DNA of 64,000 nt from a bacterium CG_4_9_14_3_um_filter_65_15 (GCA_002790835.1 PFVX01000014.1:1-64000), one strand, 5' to 3'. Positions 45,395 through 55,438 are shown, counted from the first letter of the stretch. The notes: generated by a model not told the origin, from the letters alone. Program-made: numbers and translations.

Positions 45395-46140
45395 GATTGG
45401 TCCCCTTGCGGTCGGTCCAGAGGCAGGTCGAGCCGCACCCGGGTTCCCCGGCCCGGCTCGGTCTCCACATCCACGCCGCCGCCCAGCTGGCGCATGCGTT
45501 CGCGGATGCTGAACAGGCCAAAGGCCTCGGTGCGCAGATCGGCCTTTTCGGCGTCGAAACCGCAACCCCGGTCGGCCACCGCCAGTTCGAGGCCGTCCGG
45601 TCGCCAGGTGAGGGTCATGGTCGCGCTGTCGCAGCCGGCGTGGACAACCACGTTGCGCAGCAGCTCCTGGGCCGAGCGGAACACCATGATCTTCTGCTCG
45701 TCACGCAGATCGCGGGCCGAGCCGTTCACCCGGAAGGCCACCTGCAGGCCCTGCGTCGTTTCCATCCTCTCGGCCAGCCAGTCCAGGGCCTCTTCCAGCC
45801 CCAGCTCGAAGAGCACCGGCGGGCTGATGGTGCCGGTCAGGTCGCGCGTGTAGGTGATGGTCTGGTCCAGCAGCCGCAGCATCTCGCCGATTTCGGCGTT
45901 GGAGCCGGAAAAGATGGCGTTGCCGCGGAAGGTTTCCAGGCGGATCTTCATCACCGCCAGGGCCTGGCCCACGTGGTCGTGCAGGTCCTCGGCGATGGCG
46001 CGGCGCTCGCGGGCCTCGGTCAGGCCCAGCTGCAGGGCCAATTCGCTCAGACGGCGGCGTGTCTCGGCGTGGGCCGCGGTTTCCCGCGCCAAGGCCTCCC
46101 GGAGATCCGGTTCCCGCCGCTGCTCTCGTTGTTCCGTCAC
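45391..46140 (-). CDS. Sensor histidine kinase (HisKA_3, NarX/DesK type), soluble
   Basis: A 249-residue kinase starting at GTG (VTEQREQRREPDL). A coiled coil leads into the HisKA_3 box RRAIAEDLHDHVGQALA with His54, and a HATPase domain with ELLRNVVVHA, DRGCGFD and GLFSIRERM. It has no membrane segment and no recognisable sensor domain, so it may sense through a partner protein. It is coupled to the response regulator by an overlapping stop/start. An in-frame ATG far upstream would add a disordered leader without support. Confidence 0.88.
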   Translation of the reverse strand: MTEQREQRREPDLREALARETAAHAETRRRLSELALQLGLTEARERRAIAEDLHDHVGQALAVMKIRLETFRGNAIFSGSNAEIGEMLRLLDQTITYTRDLTGTISPPVLFELGLEEALDWLAERMETTQGLQVAFRVNGSARDLRDEQKIMVFRSAQELLRNVVVHAGCDSATMTLTWRPDGLELAVADRGCGFDAEKADLRTEAFGLFSIRERMRQLGGGVDVETEPGRGTRVRLDLPLDRPQGDQS

Positions 46141-46299
46141 GAATGATACCCCGCATGGCGATGAAGGCTGATCCTGCGCCGAGGGATCATAACCGCCCCC
46201 GCCCCGCGGACCAACCCCCGCGTAGTATTTTTGCCCCTCCGGTGGTACTCTCGGACCATCCGTCATCTCGCCTTCATCTCCGAAATAGGAGTGCCTGCC

Positions 46300-48357
46300 G
46301 TGCGCCAAGTCCTGAATATCTTCGTGCTGCTGAGCGTCCTGGTTTGGGCTGTTGCCGCCCAATCGGCCCCCGACCTTCCTCCGGGCGACAAGCCGGCGCC
46401 CACGCCCCTGTCGCGGATCGCCGACGTCGGCACGGCCGACGACCGCGACGGGGCCGACATGGTGGTCGTGCTGGACAAGGCCGTCAACAAGGTCAAGCCC
46501 AGCGGGGTGACCGACGTGAGCCACTACCGCCTGCTGAAGGTGCTGACCGAGGCCGGTTGCCGCGACCAGTCGGTGCTGAACTGGCACTACGATCCCCAGA
46601 GCAGCCACGTCGAGGTGCGCAAGGTCACCATCATCCGCGACGGCGAGTATCTGCCGGTGGATGTCGGCCCTCTGCACGACCTGCCCGCGCCCCAGTCGGC
46701 CATCTACTGGAACGACCGGGTCAAGACCCTGCAGCTGCCCCGGTTGCGGGTGGGCGACGGCATCGAGATCATCACCACGCGCAAGGGGTTCACCTACGCG
46801 CTGCTGGACGCAAAGCAGGGTGGCACGAAATCCTGCGGCGGCGGCCAGCCGGCCTACCAGGACACCGAGGAAGAGGATGCCCGCTACATCCCGCCCATGC
46901 CCGGCGAGTACTTCGACATCGTCATTTTCCCGGAAAACGACCCCGTGCTGGAGAAGCGCTACGAGCTGCAGCTGCCGCCGAACAAGAAGCTGCAGTCGCA
47001 GATCTACAACGGCGCCCTTTTTGCATCGACCAGCTTCGACGACGATCGCAACACCTACACCTGGTGGGCCCTGGACCTGCCCGCACGGACCCACGAACCC
47101 CACCAGCCCGATGCCGGCGATTTTGCGGCCAAGGTGGTCATGACCACCGTCGGCAGCTGGGAGGCCAAGAGCCGCTGGTTCTTCGACGTGAACCGCGACC
47201 AGTTCCAGGTCACCCCCGAGATCAAGGCCAAGGTGCAGGAGATCCTGGCGGCCGGCGGGCTGGAAAACGCCTCGGACGAGGCCAAAGCCCGCGCCCTGGT
47301 GCACTGGGTGGCGCAGAACATCCGCTACTCGGGCCAGACCATGGGCGAAGGCGAGGGATTCACGCTGCATCCGGGGAACATGATCTTCGAGCAGCGTAGC
47401 GGCGTGTGCAAGGACATCGCCGGCATGCTGATCACCATGATGCGCGGCGCCGGGCTCGACTCGTACGCCGCCATGACCATGGCCGGCAGTCGCATCGACC
47501 AGGTGCCCGCCGACCAGTTCAACCACTGCGTCACCGCCCTGCGCCTGCCCGACGGCAGCTTCCGCATGTACGACCCCACCTGGGTGCCGTACAACAACGA
47601 CATCTGGTCGCGCCTGGAGACCGAGCAGCAGTTCCTGGTGGGCAGCCCCGAAGGCACCGACCTGAACACCATCGCCTTCAGCTCGGCGGCCGAATCGCCC
47701 CTGAAGGCCGTGCACCAAGCCGGCCTCGACGGCGACGGCACCCTGAGCGGCACCCTGCGGCTGGACGGCACCGGGGCCATGGACAGCCGACTGCGCCGTC
47801 TCGTCAACGGTTCGCGCCGGGCCGAACTGGCCGATCGCTGCGCGCGCCTGCTGTCGGCGGCCAGCGATCGGGTGGTGATCGACAAGGTGACCAACCGCGA
47901 TCCCGCCGATTTCACGGGCGACATGTGGCTGGAGATCACCTATCACATGCCCGGCTTCGCCGCGCCGTCCTCCGGGGCGCTGAATTTCGCCAGCCCCCTC
48001 GGCCAGGTCATGCTGCACGAGCCCAACCTGCTGGGCACCGCCAACGAGACATGGGACAAGGATCGCGAAACCGACATGCTGCTGTGGTACACCCGGCAGA
48101 TCGACGGCAACGAAACCATCAAACTGCCGCGCGGGTTCGCTCTGGATGACGAGGCCGACGCCGTGGACGTCGATGAGACCTACGCCGGCTTCACCGGCGA
48201 GGCCGGCCTCGACGGCCGCACCCTGACGGTCACCTCGCGCTGCGAGGTCCGCCGCCGCCAGATCCCGCCCGACGGCTACCCGGGCTTCCGCGAGGCCATG
48301 ACCTCGGCCAAGGAATTCTGCAACCGCGTCTACCGCCTGAGCAAGGAGGGCAAATAA
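46300..48357 (+). CDS. DUF3857/transglutaminase-like exported protein, catalytic triad intact
   Basis: A 685-residue protein starting at GTG (VRQVLNIFVLLSVLVWAVAA signal) behind AGGAG. An N-terminal DUF3857 beta domain (about 60-280) is followed by a transglutaminase-like core with Cys in RSGVCKDIAGM, His in FNHCVTALRL and Asp in MYDPTWVP, the cysteine-protease-like triad, then a C-terminal beta domain. Such proteins are common in Bacteroidota-like bacteria, with unknown substrates. The stop overlaps the next start (TAATG): an operon with a second DUF3857-like protein and an amidase. Confidence 0.85.
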   Translation: MRQVLNIFVLLSVLVWAVAAQSAPDLPPGDKPAPTPLSRIADVGTADDRDGADMVVVLDKAVNKVKPSGVTDVSHYRLLKVLTEAGCRDQSVLNWHYDPQSSHVEVRKVTIIRDGEYLPVDVGPLHDLPAPQSAIYWNDRVKTLQLPRLRVGDGIEIITTRKGFTYALLDAKQGGTKSCGGGQPAYQDTEEEDARYIPPMPGEYFDIVIFPENDPVLEKRYELQLPPNKKLQSQIYNGALFASTSFDDDRNTYTWWALDLPARTHEPHQPDAGDFAAKVVMTTVGSWEAKSRWFFDVNRDQFQVTPEIKAKVQEILAAGGLENASDEAKARALVHWVAQNIRYSGQTMGEGEGFTLHPGNMIFEQRSGVCKDIAGMLITMMRGAGLDSYAAMTMAGSRIDQVPADQFNHCVTALRLPDGSFRMYDPTWVPYNNDIWSRLETEQQFLVGSPEGTDLNTIAFSSAAESPLKAVHQAGLDGDGTLSGTLRLDGTGAMDSRLRRLVNGSRRAELADRCARLLSAASDRVVIDKVTNRDPADFTGDMWLEITYHMPGFAAPSSGALNFASPLGQVMLHEPNLLGTANETWDKDRETDMLLWYTRQIDGNETIKLPRGFALDDEADAVDVDETYAGFTGEAGLDGRTLTVTSRCEVRRRQIPPDGYPGFREAMTSAKEFCNRVYRLSKEGK

Positions 48358-50276
48358 TGAAGACCCTGAAATGGCTTGCCCTCGCCGCCCTCCTGCTGAT
48401 CGCCACCGCCGCCTCGGCCGCGAACATGGGCACTTCCGCCGGATTCGACCTCGACGCCCTGCTGGCCACCGCCCGCTCGACCTACGGCCTGGACACCCAG
48501 GACGCGGTGGTGCTGCTGGAGGACCGGGAGGTCATTCAGGGCGCAAACGGCGACATCACCACCATCGTGCATCGCGTGGTGTGGATCGGCTCGGCCGTAG
48601 CCATCCGCTCCTACGCCGACCTGCGCGTGCCCTGGAACCAGGCAGGTTCGCAACTGGAGGTGGAAGTGCTGCGCACCTGGCGCGATGGCCGCTGGTGGCC
48701 GGACGCTGGGCAGATCAGCGAGACCGCCGTGGTGGAGACGCTGCCCTACGCCGTGTCCCACGCCGACGATTACACCCCGCTTCGCGAGACCATGCTGCTG
48801 CACGACGGCATCGAACTGCCCTGCGTCGTGGAGACGCGCTACATCATCACCCGACAGAACGCACCGGCCGCATCGGGCGTGTTCGTGTTTCCCCAGCGGG
48901 ATCCCACGGTGCGGGCGCGGCTGTCGGTGACCGTTCCCGACGACAGGACCTGGCACGCCGAGACTCTCCCCGGCGCTCCCCGGCCCACGGTGAACACCTC
49001 CGCCGGCGCGCACACGACCGTGTGGGACATGCAGTCGCCGGGCCAGCTGGGGCTGCCGGTCACCGCCCAGCCCGAGGCCACCGAACCCGCCGTCGTCTAT
49101 TCCACCTGGCAGGACTGGGAAACGCTGGGCGCGGTCTTTACCGCGGCCTTCGACGCGGCCGCCCACATCGGGCCGGCGCTGACCGATTCGGTGACCGCAC
49201 GAACCGAGCATTTGGCCGACCCGGTCGAGAAGGTCCAGGCCGTGCTGGATTTCGTCGCGGAATCCACCCGGAACATCCACAGCGACTGGCGCCTGTGGGA
49301 CGTGCCGCGGTCCGCCGACCGCACCTGGGAGACCGCCTACGGAAACGGATGGGATCGGCTGGCGCTGGCCGCCGGCGCCCTGCGGGCCCTGGCCGTTGTT
49401 CCCACCGAATCCGGCGCGGCTTCGCTGAGCGCCAACCCGGTGTTCCTGGGCGAAGGCATGGCGGCCGTGGCGCCCACGGTGCCCCGTCTCGATCCCAGCT
49501 GGGAACCGGCCCTGAACATCATGGTGGGCGACGGGGAATTCCTGGTGTGGACCCCCAACGGATCGCTTCACGGCGTCACGTATATGATGGGTCGGCCCAC
49601 CTTCGTGCCGTCCCTCGGCCAGCCCGAATTCATGACGTCCTCGGGCGTCGACAATCTGGTTTCGGCCGACCTGAAGCTCACCCCCACGGTGGACGAGGGC
49701 TGGTCGTGGAGCGGGACCCTGACCGCCCAGGGCGATTTCAGCCCCCACGGCGCAATCTTCGCGGGCAAGACCCTGAACGAGGCCGCCAAAGACATGCTGG
49801 GCGAGATGTTGCCCGACGCCGACCTGGACGCCTGCACCCCGCGCACATTCGTTCCCCTGGGCGTGAGCGTGGCGTGTAAGGGCACCCTGGCCGGTCCCGA
49901 GGAGCAGAAGAACGGGACAGTCCGGCTGACGGTGGGCGATCCGGGCGACGGCGTGCTCGGACACCGGCCCCACGACATCCACCTTTACGAAAGCGAGCGC
50001 AGTTCGGCGATCATGCTGCCGGCCATGGCCCAGGACATCACGGTGCGGCTGCCTCTGGACGGGTTCACGGTGGTGCGCCTGCCTGCGACGGTGATCGTGA
50101 ACAACGCCGCCGGTCACTGCACCGTCTCGGCCAAGGTCGCGGACGGTTGGCTGGTTTACCGGCGCTCGGTGAGCCTGACCGGCGCGGGCACTTGGCCCGA
50201 ATTGCGTGCCGTGCTGCTGGAAGCCGGTGAGGGTCGCAATCGCGACATCGTGTTGAAGGCCGGAGGCGATTCATGA
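48357..50276 (+). CDS. DUF3857-like exported protein with degenerate transglutaminase core
   Basis: The 639-residue protein has signal MKTLKWLALAALLLIATAASAA and a layout parallel to the preceding gene: a beta domain, then a transglutaminase-like helix region (KVQAVLDFVAESTRNIHSDWR). Where the neighbour has GVCKD, this protein has YGNGWDRLALAAGAL, with no catalytic Cys. It is therefore probably a non-catalytic partner of the protein encoded upstream. Start and stop overlap both neighbours by 1-4 bases, arguing for fixed stoichiometry. Confidence 0.75.
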   Translation: MKTLKWLALAALLLIATAASAANMGTSAGFDLDALLATARSTYGLDTQDAVVLLEDREVIQGANGDITTIVHRVVWIGSAVAIRSYADLRVPWNQAGSQLEVEVLRTWRDGRWWPDAGQISETAVVETLPYAVSHADDYTPLRETMLLHDGIELPCVVETRYIITRQNAPAASGVFVFPQRDPTVRARLSVTVPDDRTWHAETLPGAPRPTVNTSAGAHTTVWDMQSPGQLGLPVTAQPEATEPAVVYSTWQDWETLGAVFTAAFDAAAHIGPALTDSVTARTEHLADPVEKVQAVLDFVAESTRNIHSDWRLWDVPRSADRTWETAYGNGWDRLALAAGALRALAVVPTESGAASLSANPVFLGEGMAAVAPTVPRLDPSWEPALNIMVGDGEFLVWTPNGSLHGVTYMMGRPTFVPSLGQPEFMTSSGVDNLVSADLKLTPTVDEGWSWSGTLTAQGDFSPHGAIFAGKTLNEAAKDMLGEMLPDADLDACTPRTFVPLGVSVACKGTLAGPEEQKNGTVRLTVGDPGDGVLGHRPHDIHLYESERSSAIMLPAMAQDITVRLPLDGFTVVRLPATVIVNNAAGHCTVSAKVADGWLVYRRSVSLTGAGTWPELRAVLLEAGEGRNRDIVLKAGGDS

Positions 50277-51964
50277 AGCGCACAATGAAATATCCTGGCG
50301 CGATCTGCGCGCTGATCATCCTGACCGCTTTTGCGGGCTGCCAGAAGATCACCAGCGATCAGCCCCTGAACGACCGCACCGTGGCCACGGCCCAGGCGGT
50401 GGCGGGGCTGGACATGACCGCCGCCGAGCGCGCGATGATGCAGGACGAGCTGGCCTCGGCGCGCGACGCGTACCGGGGTCTTCGCCGGCTGCATCTGGCC
50501 AACGGAGAGCGCCCGGCGCTGGTGTTCGATCCGCTCATGGTGGCGCCCGACCTTAAAGTGGGCGCGGGCATGCCGGGCCTGGAGCCGCAGTGGTCGCCGG
50601 CGCCGGTGTTGTCGCGCCCGGACGACCTCGACAATCTTGCTTTCTATACCGTGGGCCAGCTCGGCACCCTGATCCGCACGCGGCAGGTTAGCTGCGAGGA
50701 ACTGACGCGCCTGTGCCTGGACCGGCTGCGCCGCTTCGACCCCCATCTGCACTGCGTGGTCACGCTGACCGAGGAGCACGCCCTGGACCGGGCCCGCGAG
50801 CTGGATGCGATGCTGGATCGCGGCGAGTACCTGGGTCCGCTGCACGGCATCCCGTACGGGGCGAAGGATCTGCTGGCTGTGCGCGGTAACCGGACCACCT
50901 GGGGCGCGGAGCCGTACCGCGACCAGATGATCGACGAAGATGCCGCCGTGATCCGCAAGCTCGACGAGGCGGGCGCCGTGCTGGTGGCCAAGCTCACCCT
51001 GGGCGCCTTGGCCATGGGCGACGTGTGGTTCGGCGGCAAGACGCGCAACCCGTGGAACCCCGATCAGGGCAGCAGCGGCTCGTCGGCCGGGCCGGCGTCT
51101 GCGGTGTCGGCGGGTCTGGTGCCGTTCGCCATCGGGACCGAGACCTGGGGCTCGATCGTCTCGCCCTGCACCCGCTGCGGCGTGACGGGCCTGCGGCCCA
51201 CGTTCGGGCGCGTGAGCAAGACCGGCGCCATGGCCCTGAGCTGGACCATGGACAAGATCGGCCCCATCGCGCGCACGGTGGAGGACTGCGCCCTGGTCTT
51301 CGACGCCATTCGCGGCCCTGATCCCACCGATCCCTCGGCGGTGGACATGCCGTTTCCCTACGACCCGTTCCGCGACGTGCGGAAGCTGCGCGTGGGCTAT
51401 CTGAAATCGGAGTTCGACCTGGACTATCCGTGGCACGACCTGCACGCCCAGGCCCTAGACGACCTGCGCGAGGCCGGGTTCGAGCTGATCCCCATCGTGC
51501 TGCCGGATTCGGCGGCCCTGGGTTGCAACGTGTACGACCTCGCGATCATCTTGTCGGCCGAAGCGGGCGCGGCGTTCCAGGATCTGGTGCTGTCGAACCG
51601 CGACGACGAGCTGGTCGCCCAGGACGCGGACGCCTGGCCCAACATCTTCCGCGCGGCGCAGTTCATCCCCGCGGTGGAATACGTCCAGGCCTTGCGCGCC
51701 CGCGTGCGCCTCATGCGACTGATGGACGATCTGTTCCGCAAGGTGGACGTGTATGTGACGCCGTCGTGGCAGGGCGCCAACCTGCTGATCACCAACCTGA
51801 CGGGCCAACCGCAGGTGGTAGTGCCGTGTGGGTTCAAGACCGAGAACTCGCCCCATTCGATCAGCTTCGTGGGCGGCCTGTACAACGAGGCCACGGTGCT
51901 GGAAGTGGCGCGGGCGTACCAGATGGCGACGGGGTGGGAGAGGGAGCATCCGGAGGGGTTTTGA
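50273..51964 (+). CDS. Amidase-signature lipoprotein
   Basis: A 563-residue protein with lipobox LTAFAGC, a helical leader (about 30-110) and an amidase-signature domain. The Ser-cisSer-Lys triad is seen as YGAKDLLAV (Lys), GSSGSSAGPASAV (cis-Ser) and GTETWGSIVSP (nucleophile). The family hydrolyses amides from small molecules to peptide C-terminal amides. Being exported and in one operon with transglutaminase-like proteins, it may work on periplasmic amide bonds; that link is inference. Confidence 0.88.
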   Translation: MKRTMKYPGAICALIILTAFAGCQKITSDQPLNDRTVATAQAVAGLDMTAAERAMMQDELASARDAYRGLRRLHLANGERPALVFDPLMVAPDLKVGAGMPGLEPQWSPAPVLSRPDDLDNLAFYTVGQLGTLIRTRQVSCEELTRLCLDRLRRFDPHLHCVVTLTEEHALDRARELDAMLDRGEYLGPLHGIPYGAKDLLAVRGNRTTWGAEPYRDQMIDEDAAVIRKLDEAGAVLVAKLTLGALAMGDVWFGGKTRNPWNPDQGSSGSSAGPASAVSAGLVPFAIGTETWGSIVSPCTRCGVTGLRPTFGRVSKTGAMALSWTMDKIGPIARTVEDCALVFDAIRGPDPTDPSAVDMPFPYDPFRDVRKLRVGYLKSEFDLDYPWHDLHAQALDDLREAGFELIPIVLPDSAALGCNVYDLAIILSAEAGAAFQDLVLSNRDDELVAQDADAWPNIFRAAQFIPAVEYVQALRARVRLMRLMDDLFRKVDVYVTPSWQGANLLITNLTGQPQVVVPCGFKTENSPHSISFVGGLYNEATVLEVARAYQMATGWEREHPEGF

Positions 51965-51976
51965 GGGGGAACATTT

Positions 51977-52411
51977 TTGATTTCCCGTGGTCTTGCGGCA
52001 ATGCCGCCGTCCCAGTTCGACCGCAAGGTGGTGCAACCGCCGGCCGTCCCGGCCGAGAACGCGCCGGTCCTGGGCCAGACCATCCAGGTCTGGCTGGACA
52101 ATCACGACTGGGATTTCCAGCCGTGGGTCATGGGTTTCCGGGATCGCATCTGGCTGAGCTGGCGCGTGCCCTCCGACTACAAGCAAGGGATCCTGAGCGG
52201 AACCACCGAGCTGTCGGTCACGGTCGCACGCGACGGGTCGCTGACCGCCTGCGAGGTGACCGGCAAATCGGGGACCGCCGCACTCGACCTCTCCAGCCTC
52301 GCGGCCGTGAAAGCCGCCGCTCCCTTCGCCGCCCTTCCCGCAAACTTTCCCGGCAACGACCTGATCCTGACCGTGCGCCTGGACTATCCCCGGCTCGCGC
52401 GAACCCCATGA
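51977..52411 (+). CDS. TonB C-terminal-like protein without membrane anchor
   Basis: A 144-codon frame from TTG behind GAGGGGGAAC; an in-frame ATG at 52001 is the alternative. Residues 50-135 resemble a TonB C-terminal domain (RIWLSWRVPSDYKQG, TTELSVTVARDGSL, ILTVRLDYP). Ordinary TonB proteins have an N-terminal membrane helix and Pro-rich linker. Here there is no helix and only a short linker, so the 5' part may have been lost, especially as the next stretch is also a gene fragment. Confidence 0.55.
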   Translation: MISRGLAAMPPSQFDRKVVQPPAVPAENAPVLGQTIQVWLDNHDWDFQPWVMGFRDRIWLSWRVPSDYKQGILSGTTELSVTVARDGSLTACEVTGKSGTAALDLSSLAAVKAAAPFAALPANFPGNDLILTVRLDYPRLARTP

Positions 52412-52609
52412 ACCGGGATCCGCAGCCCGATCGCCCTGCCCGGCGTGTCGGGCGCCACGGCGGGGCTGATCCTGCTGCTGCAGCCCGTGCTGGCCACGGT
52501 GTGGGGGCGGCTTGCCTTCGCCGAAACCCTCGACCCCGTCCAGATGCTCGCCGCCGCGCTCACCCTGGGCGCGATCTACCTGGGGACCGCGGGATCGCGG
52601 GGGAAATGA
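52412..52609 (+). pseudogene. C-terminal fragment of an EamA/DMT-family transporter
   Basis: Directly after the TonB-like stop, one frame reads SGATAGLILLLQP, then WGRLAFAETLDPVQML and AALTLGAIYLG before TGA at 52607. This is the last two helices of an EamA permease with its usual LLLQP motif. No start codon or N-terminal part is present, so it is the tail of a deleted gene. Confidence 0.75.
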
Positions 52610-52856
52610 CGCCTGTGACCGAACAAACGCCACTTCTCGGTGTCGACGATTCCGGGAATGATCAAGTTGTCATTTGAGGGGTTGAGACAATGCGCGGAAC
52701 GTTATGCTGTTTTGTGATTATTCATCGAAACCATTATGGAGCGGCTGGGGGCTTGCCGCCACCCGAATCCTTTCCTTACCTGAAGAGGATAGGCTTCCAA
52801 TTGGAGATCACGGGGAAGTGGGAATCCGGCTTCCCCTGAACGAACGAGGGTTGACC

Positions 52857-53315
52857 ATGCTGCCACGCTCCTCCCTGCATGGCGCGCTGACCGCGGTGTC
52901 TTTGCTGCTGGCTCCGCTGACGGCCCACGCCAGCGCGGGCGGCTACTCTGTGGGCCCGGTGACCGCTGTCGTCGACAGCGCCCTGACCGCTCTGGTGTCC
53001 TCCGTCGGCGACCTGCCCACCGCTCGGGGGGTCGAACTGAAGCCGGCCTACCCCAATCCGTTCAATCCCCGGACGACCATCGCCTGGGATATCGGACCGG
53101 AGGTGGCAAGCGCCTCGGTTCAGGTGGAAATCCTGGATGTGCGCGGGCACCGCGTCGCCAGGCTATTGGACGCCGTGCAGGCCGGCGGCCGGACCCACAC
53201 CACCCAGTGGAACCGTCTCGACGATGCGGGGCTGGCGGCACCCAGCGGCACCTACCTGGCTGCGGTCACTGTCGACAGCGTGCAGAAATCCCGCTTCATC
53301 ACCCTGGTCAAATGA
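52857..53315 (+). CDS. Small exported protein with FlgD/type-IX-like sorting domain
   Basis: A 152-residue protein starting MLPRSSLHGALTAVSLLLAPL behind GAGGGTTGACC. After the signal and about 50 low-complexity residues it is almost entirely a C-terminal sorting domain (PAYPNPFNPRTTI .. SGTYLAAVTVDS .. SRFITLVK). Usually such a domain follows a large passenger, so this may be a shortened gene. It precedes tlpA-like and barrel genes by short gaps. Confidence 0.7.
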   Translation: MLPRSSLHGALTAVSLLLAPLTAHASAGGYSVGPVTAVVDSALTALVSSVGDLPTARGVELKPAYPNPFNPRTTIAWDIGPEVASASVQVEILDVRGHRVARLLDAVQAGGRTHTTQWNRLDDAGLAAPSGTYLAAVTVDSVQKSRFITLVK

Positions 53316-53327
53316 GGTAACGGCAGG

Positions 53328-53855
53328 ATGGTCGACTCCAAATTTTCCCGCATCGCCGCAGCCTTCGCCATCTCCATGGTCCTGGCAGGACCGGCTCTCG
53401 CCCAGCTCCGTGCAGGTCAAGAATCAGCGCTTGATTTCACGCTGGATGACCTTCGCGGAGCGCCGGTCACGCTCTCGGACGTGCTCGCCGACGGGCCGGT
53501 GATCCTGGACTTCTGGGCCACCTGGTGCAAACCGTGCCGCAAGGCGCTGCCCCGGCTGCAGAAGCTGGCGACACAATACGAGGGGCGGGCCCGCGTGCTG
53601 GCCATCAGCATCGATGACCCGCGCAGCCGCACGAAGATCGCCCCGACGGCCCGGTCGCTGGGTATCACGTTGCCCGTGCTGCTGGACGGCGACAAGACGG
53701 TGGCCTCGCTCTATCGGGTATCGTCCATTCCGACGACATTCCTCATCGCCGCCGACGGCCGGATCATGGCCGTGCACAACGGATACCGCGACGGTGAAAT
53801 CAAAAAACTCGAATCCGAATTGAATCGACTGCTCGCCGAAGGAACCGGCCCATGA
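53328..53855 (+). CDS. TlpA/ResA-like periplasmic thioredoxin
   Basis: The 175-residue protein has a signal peptide (AAAFAISMVLAGPALAQ) and a thioredoxin fold with WCKPC (Cys67, Cys70) and the cis-Pro loop SSIPTTFLI. TlpA-type proteins reduce periplasmic disulfides, often in apocytochrome c maturation, which fits a cytochrome-rich organism. It overlaps the downstream barrel gene by four bases, so the barrel may be a partner. Confidence 0.9.
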   Translation: MVDSKFSRIAAAFAISMVLAGPALAQLRAGQESALDFTLDDLRGAPVTLSDVLADGPVILDFWATWCKPCRKALPRLQKLATQYEGRARVLAISIDDPRSRTKIAPTARSLGITLPVLLDGDKTVASLYRVSSIPTTFLIAADGRIMAVHNGYRDGEIKKLESELNRLLAEGTGP

Positions 53856-55438
53856 CCTTTTCCCCGTGGAGGCCGGTTCTGGCGGGTATCGGCCTGATCG
53901 CCCTCCTTGCGGGCGACATGGCGCCCCCGGCCCACGCCGCCGAAAACCGGGTGCAGGCCTCGAATCTGTTGCTTTACCAGGTCGGACGCGATCCCAACAC
54001 CCCGGAAAACGATGTCACCCGTTTCTTCGACCACGTCCAGCTGGACTACTTGGCCGGAGAATTCCGGTATGGGCTGCGGGCAGACCTCTACCGCACGTCC
54101 GAGGCCGGGCAGGTCTACGAGAACATCACCCAGAAGTACCTCGAATGGAGTAACCGCAACCTGGATGTGCGCGTCGGAAACGCCTACGCGACCATCGGGC
54201 GCGGGCTGCTGTTTCGGGCCTTCGAACTGCCCGGCATCGTGCGCGAGGTCAATACGATCACCGATTCGAAATACGCCGATTCGCGCGATCTCGAGGGCGC
54301 CGTGGTCAAGGGCCGCTACGGCCGGTTTCGCATCCAGGCGCTTACCGGCCGTCCCATGGCCTATCCCGACAATCCGCCGGGCCTGGGTTTTCTGATCCGT
54401 CGTGACGGAACGGTTTCCGGCGGCCACATCGGCGTGGACGTGGGCCGCGGCGTGAGTGTCGGCTCGGGCTACATGCGGGCCGACGGGTTCGTCTTCGCCG
54501 GAGATGCCGACCGTCAAGAATACGGCAGCTTCGATCTCGCCCTCGACGGCTCGCGCCTGGCGCCCGCCCTGTCCGCAGCCGGCTGGGACGTTCGTCTGTA
54601 CGCCGAATACGCAGGCCGGCACTGGACGCCCATCACAGACCCGTTCTCGACCGTGGACGGCAACCCGCACGCCCTCTACACCTCGGCCGCCCTGGCGTAC
54701 GATCGCTGGTCGCTGACATACGAAACGAAGGACTATCGCGATTTCTCCCTGGCGTTCAACGACCCGCCGAATCTGGTGCCCGAGCTGACGCCCTCGCTGG
54801 TCAATCGTCGCTCACACTTCTTGATCGCCGACGATGAGCGCGGCCACCTGATCGGACTGCAGGGCGCCGCCTGGAGGGACTGGACCATACACTACGAACG
54901 GGCCGACGCCCGCACCGGCGAAGACCCGAATCGCCTGCGCTACCGCCTGAACTACCTCGAGCTCGCCGGCCCGCCGCTGGCCGATACGCGCGGTTCGATC
55001 TTCCTCGCCGAAGGTCGCGACGACCTGGAAGCACTGGCCGGGCATAAGACCATTGGTTTTTCGCTCGAGCAGTCTTTGCCGCAGGGATTCGCCGCTACCG
55101 GCGACGTCGAGTACCAGCAGGTCGAACGCCCCTACAACGAGGGCGAACCCGACGAAGTGCTCGTATCGATGACCGTCAGTCACGCCGGAACCGGCAGCGT
55201 ATCGCTCGTTTGGGAACAATCGAACGATCCGCAACTGACCGACGACCCGCTCACGCTGGATATCGAAACCGCAAGCCGCCGCTGGCTCGGCGTGATCGTC
55301 CAGGGCTCGTTAAACGACAACCACGAAATGGGGATCTTCGTCGGTAAGCGCCGCGGGGGAACGGCCTGCACCTCGGGCACCTGCTATCTGGTACCGGATT
55401 TCGAGGGTGTGGAGGTGCGGCTGACGAGCCGGTTCTGA
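53852..55438 (+). CDS. Outer-membrane beta barrel (DUF6029-like)
   Basis: A 528-residue protein with signal MTFSPWRPVLAGIGLIALLAG and strands along its whole length. Early conserved-looking pieces are FFDHVQLDYL and VRVGNAYATIGRGLLFRAFE, and it ends VRLTSRF with a terminal Phe. The NAYATIGRGL motif and size suggest DUF6029 barrels, which often stand next to TlpA-like and sorting-domain genes. Transport substrate is unknown. Confidence 0.7.
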   Translation: MTFSPWRPVLAGIGLIALLAGDMAPPAHAAENRVQASNLLLYQVGRDPNTPENDVTRFFDHVQLDYLAGEFRYGLRADLYRTSEAGQVYENITQKYLEWSNRNLDVRVGNAYATIGRGLLFRAFELPGIVREVNTITDSKYADSRDLEGAVVKGRYGRFRIQALTGRPMAYPDNPPGLGFLIRRDGTVSGGHIGVDVGRGVSVGSGYMRADGFVFAGDADRQEYGSFDLALDGSRLAPALSAAGWDVRLYAEYAGRHWTPITDPFSTVDGNPHALYTSAALAYDRWSLTYETKDYRDFSLAFNDPPNLVPELTPSLVNRRSHFLIADDERGHLIGLQGAAWRDWTIHYERADARTGEDPNRLRYRLNYLELAGPPLADTRGSIFLAEGRDDLEALAGHKTIGFSLEQSLPQGFAATGDVEYQQVERPYNEGEPDEVLVSMTVSHAGTGSVSLVWEQSNDPQLTDDPLTLDIETASRRWLGVIVQGSLNDNHEMGIFVGKRRGGTACTSGTCYLVPDFEGVEVRLTSRF

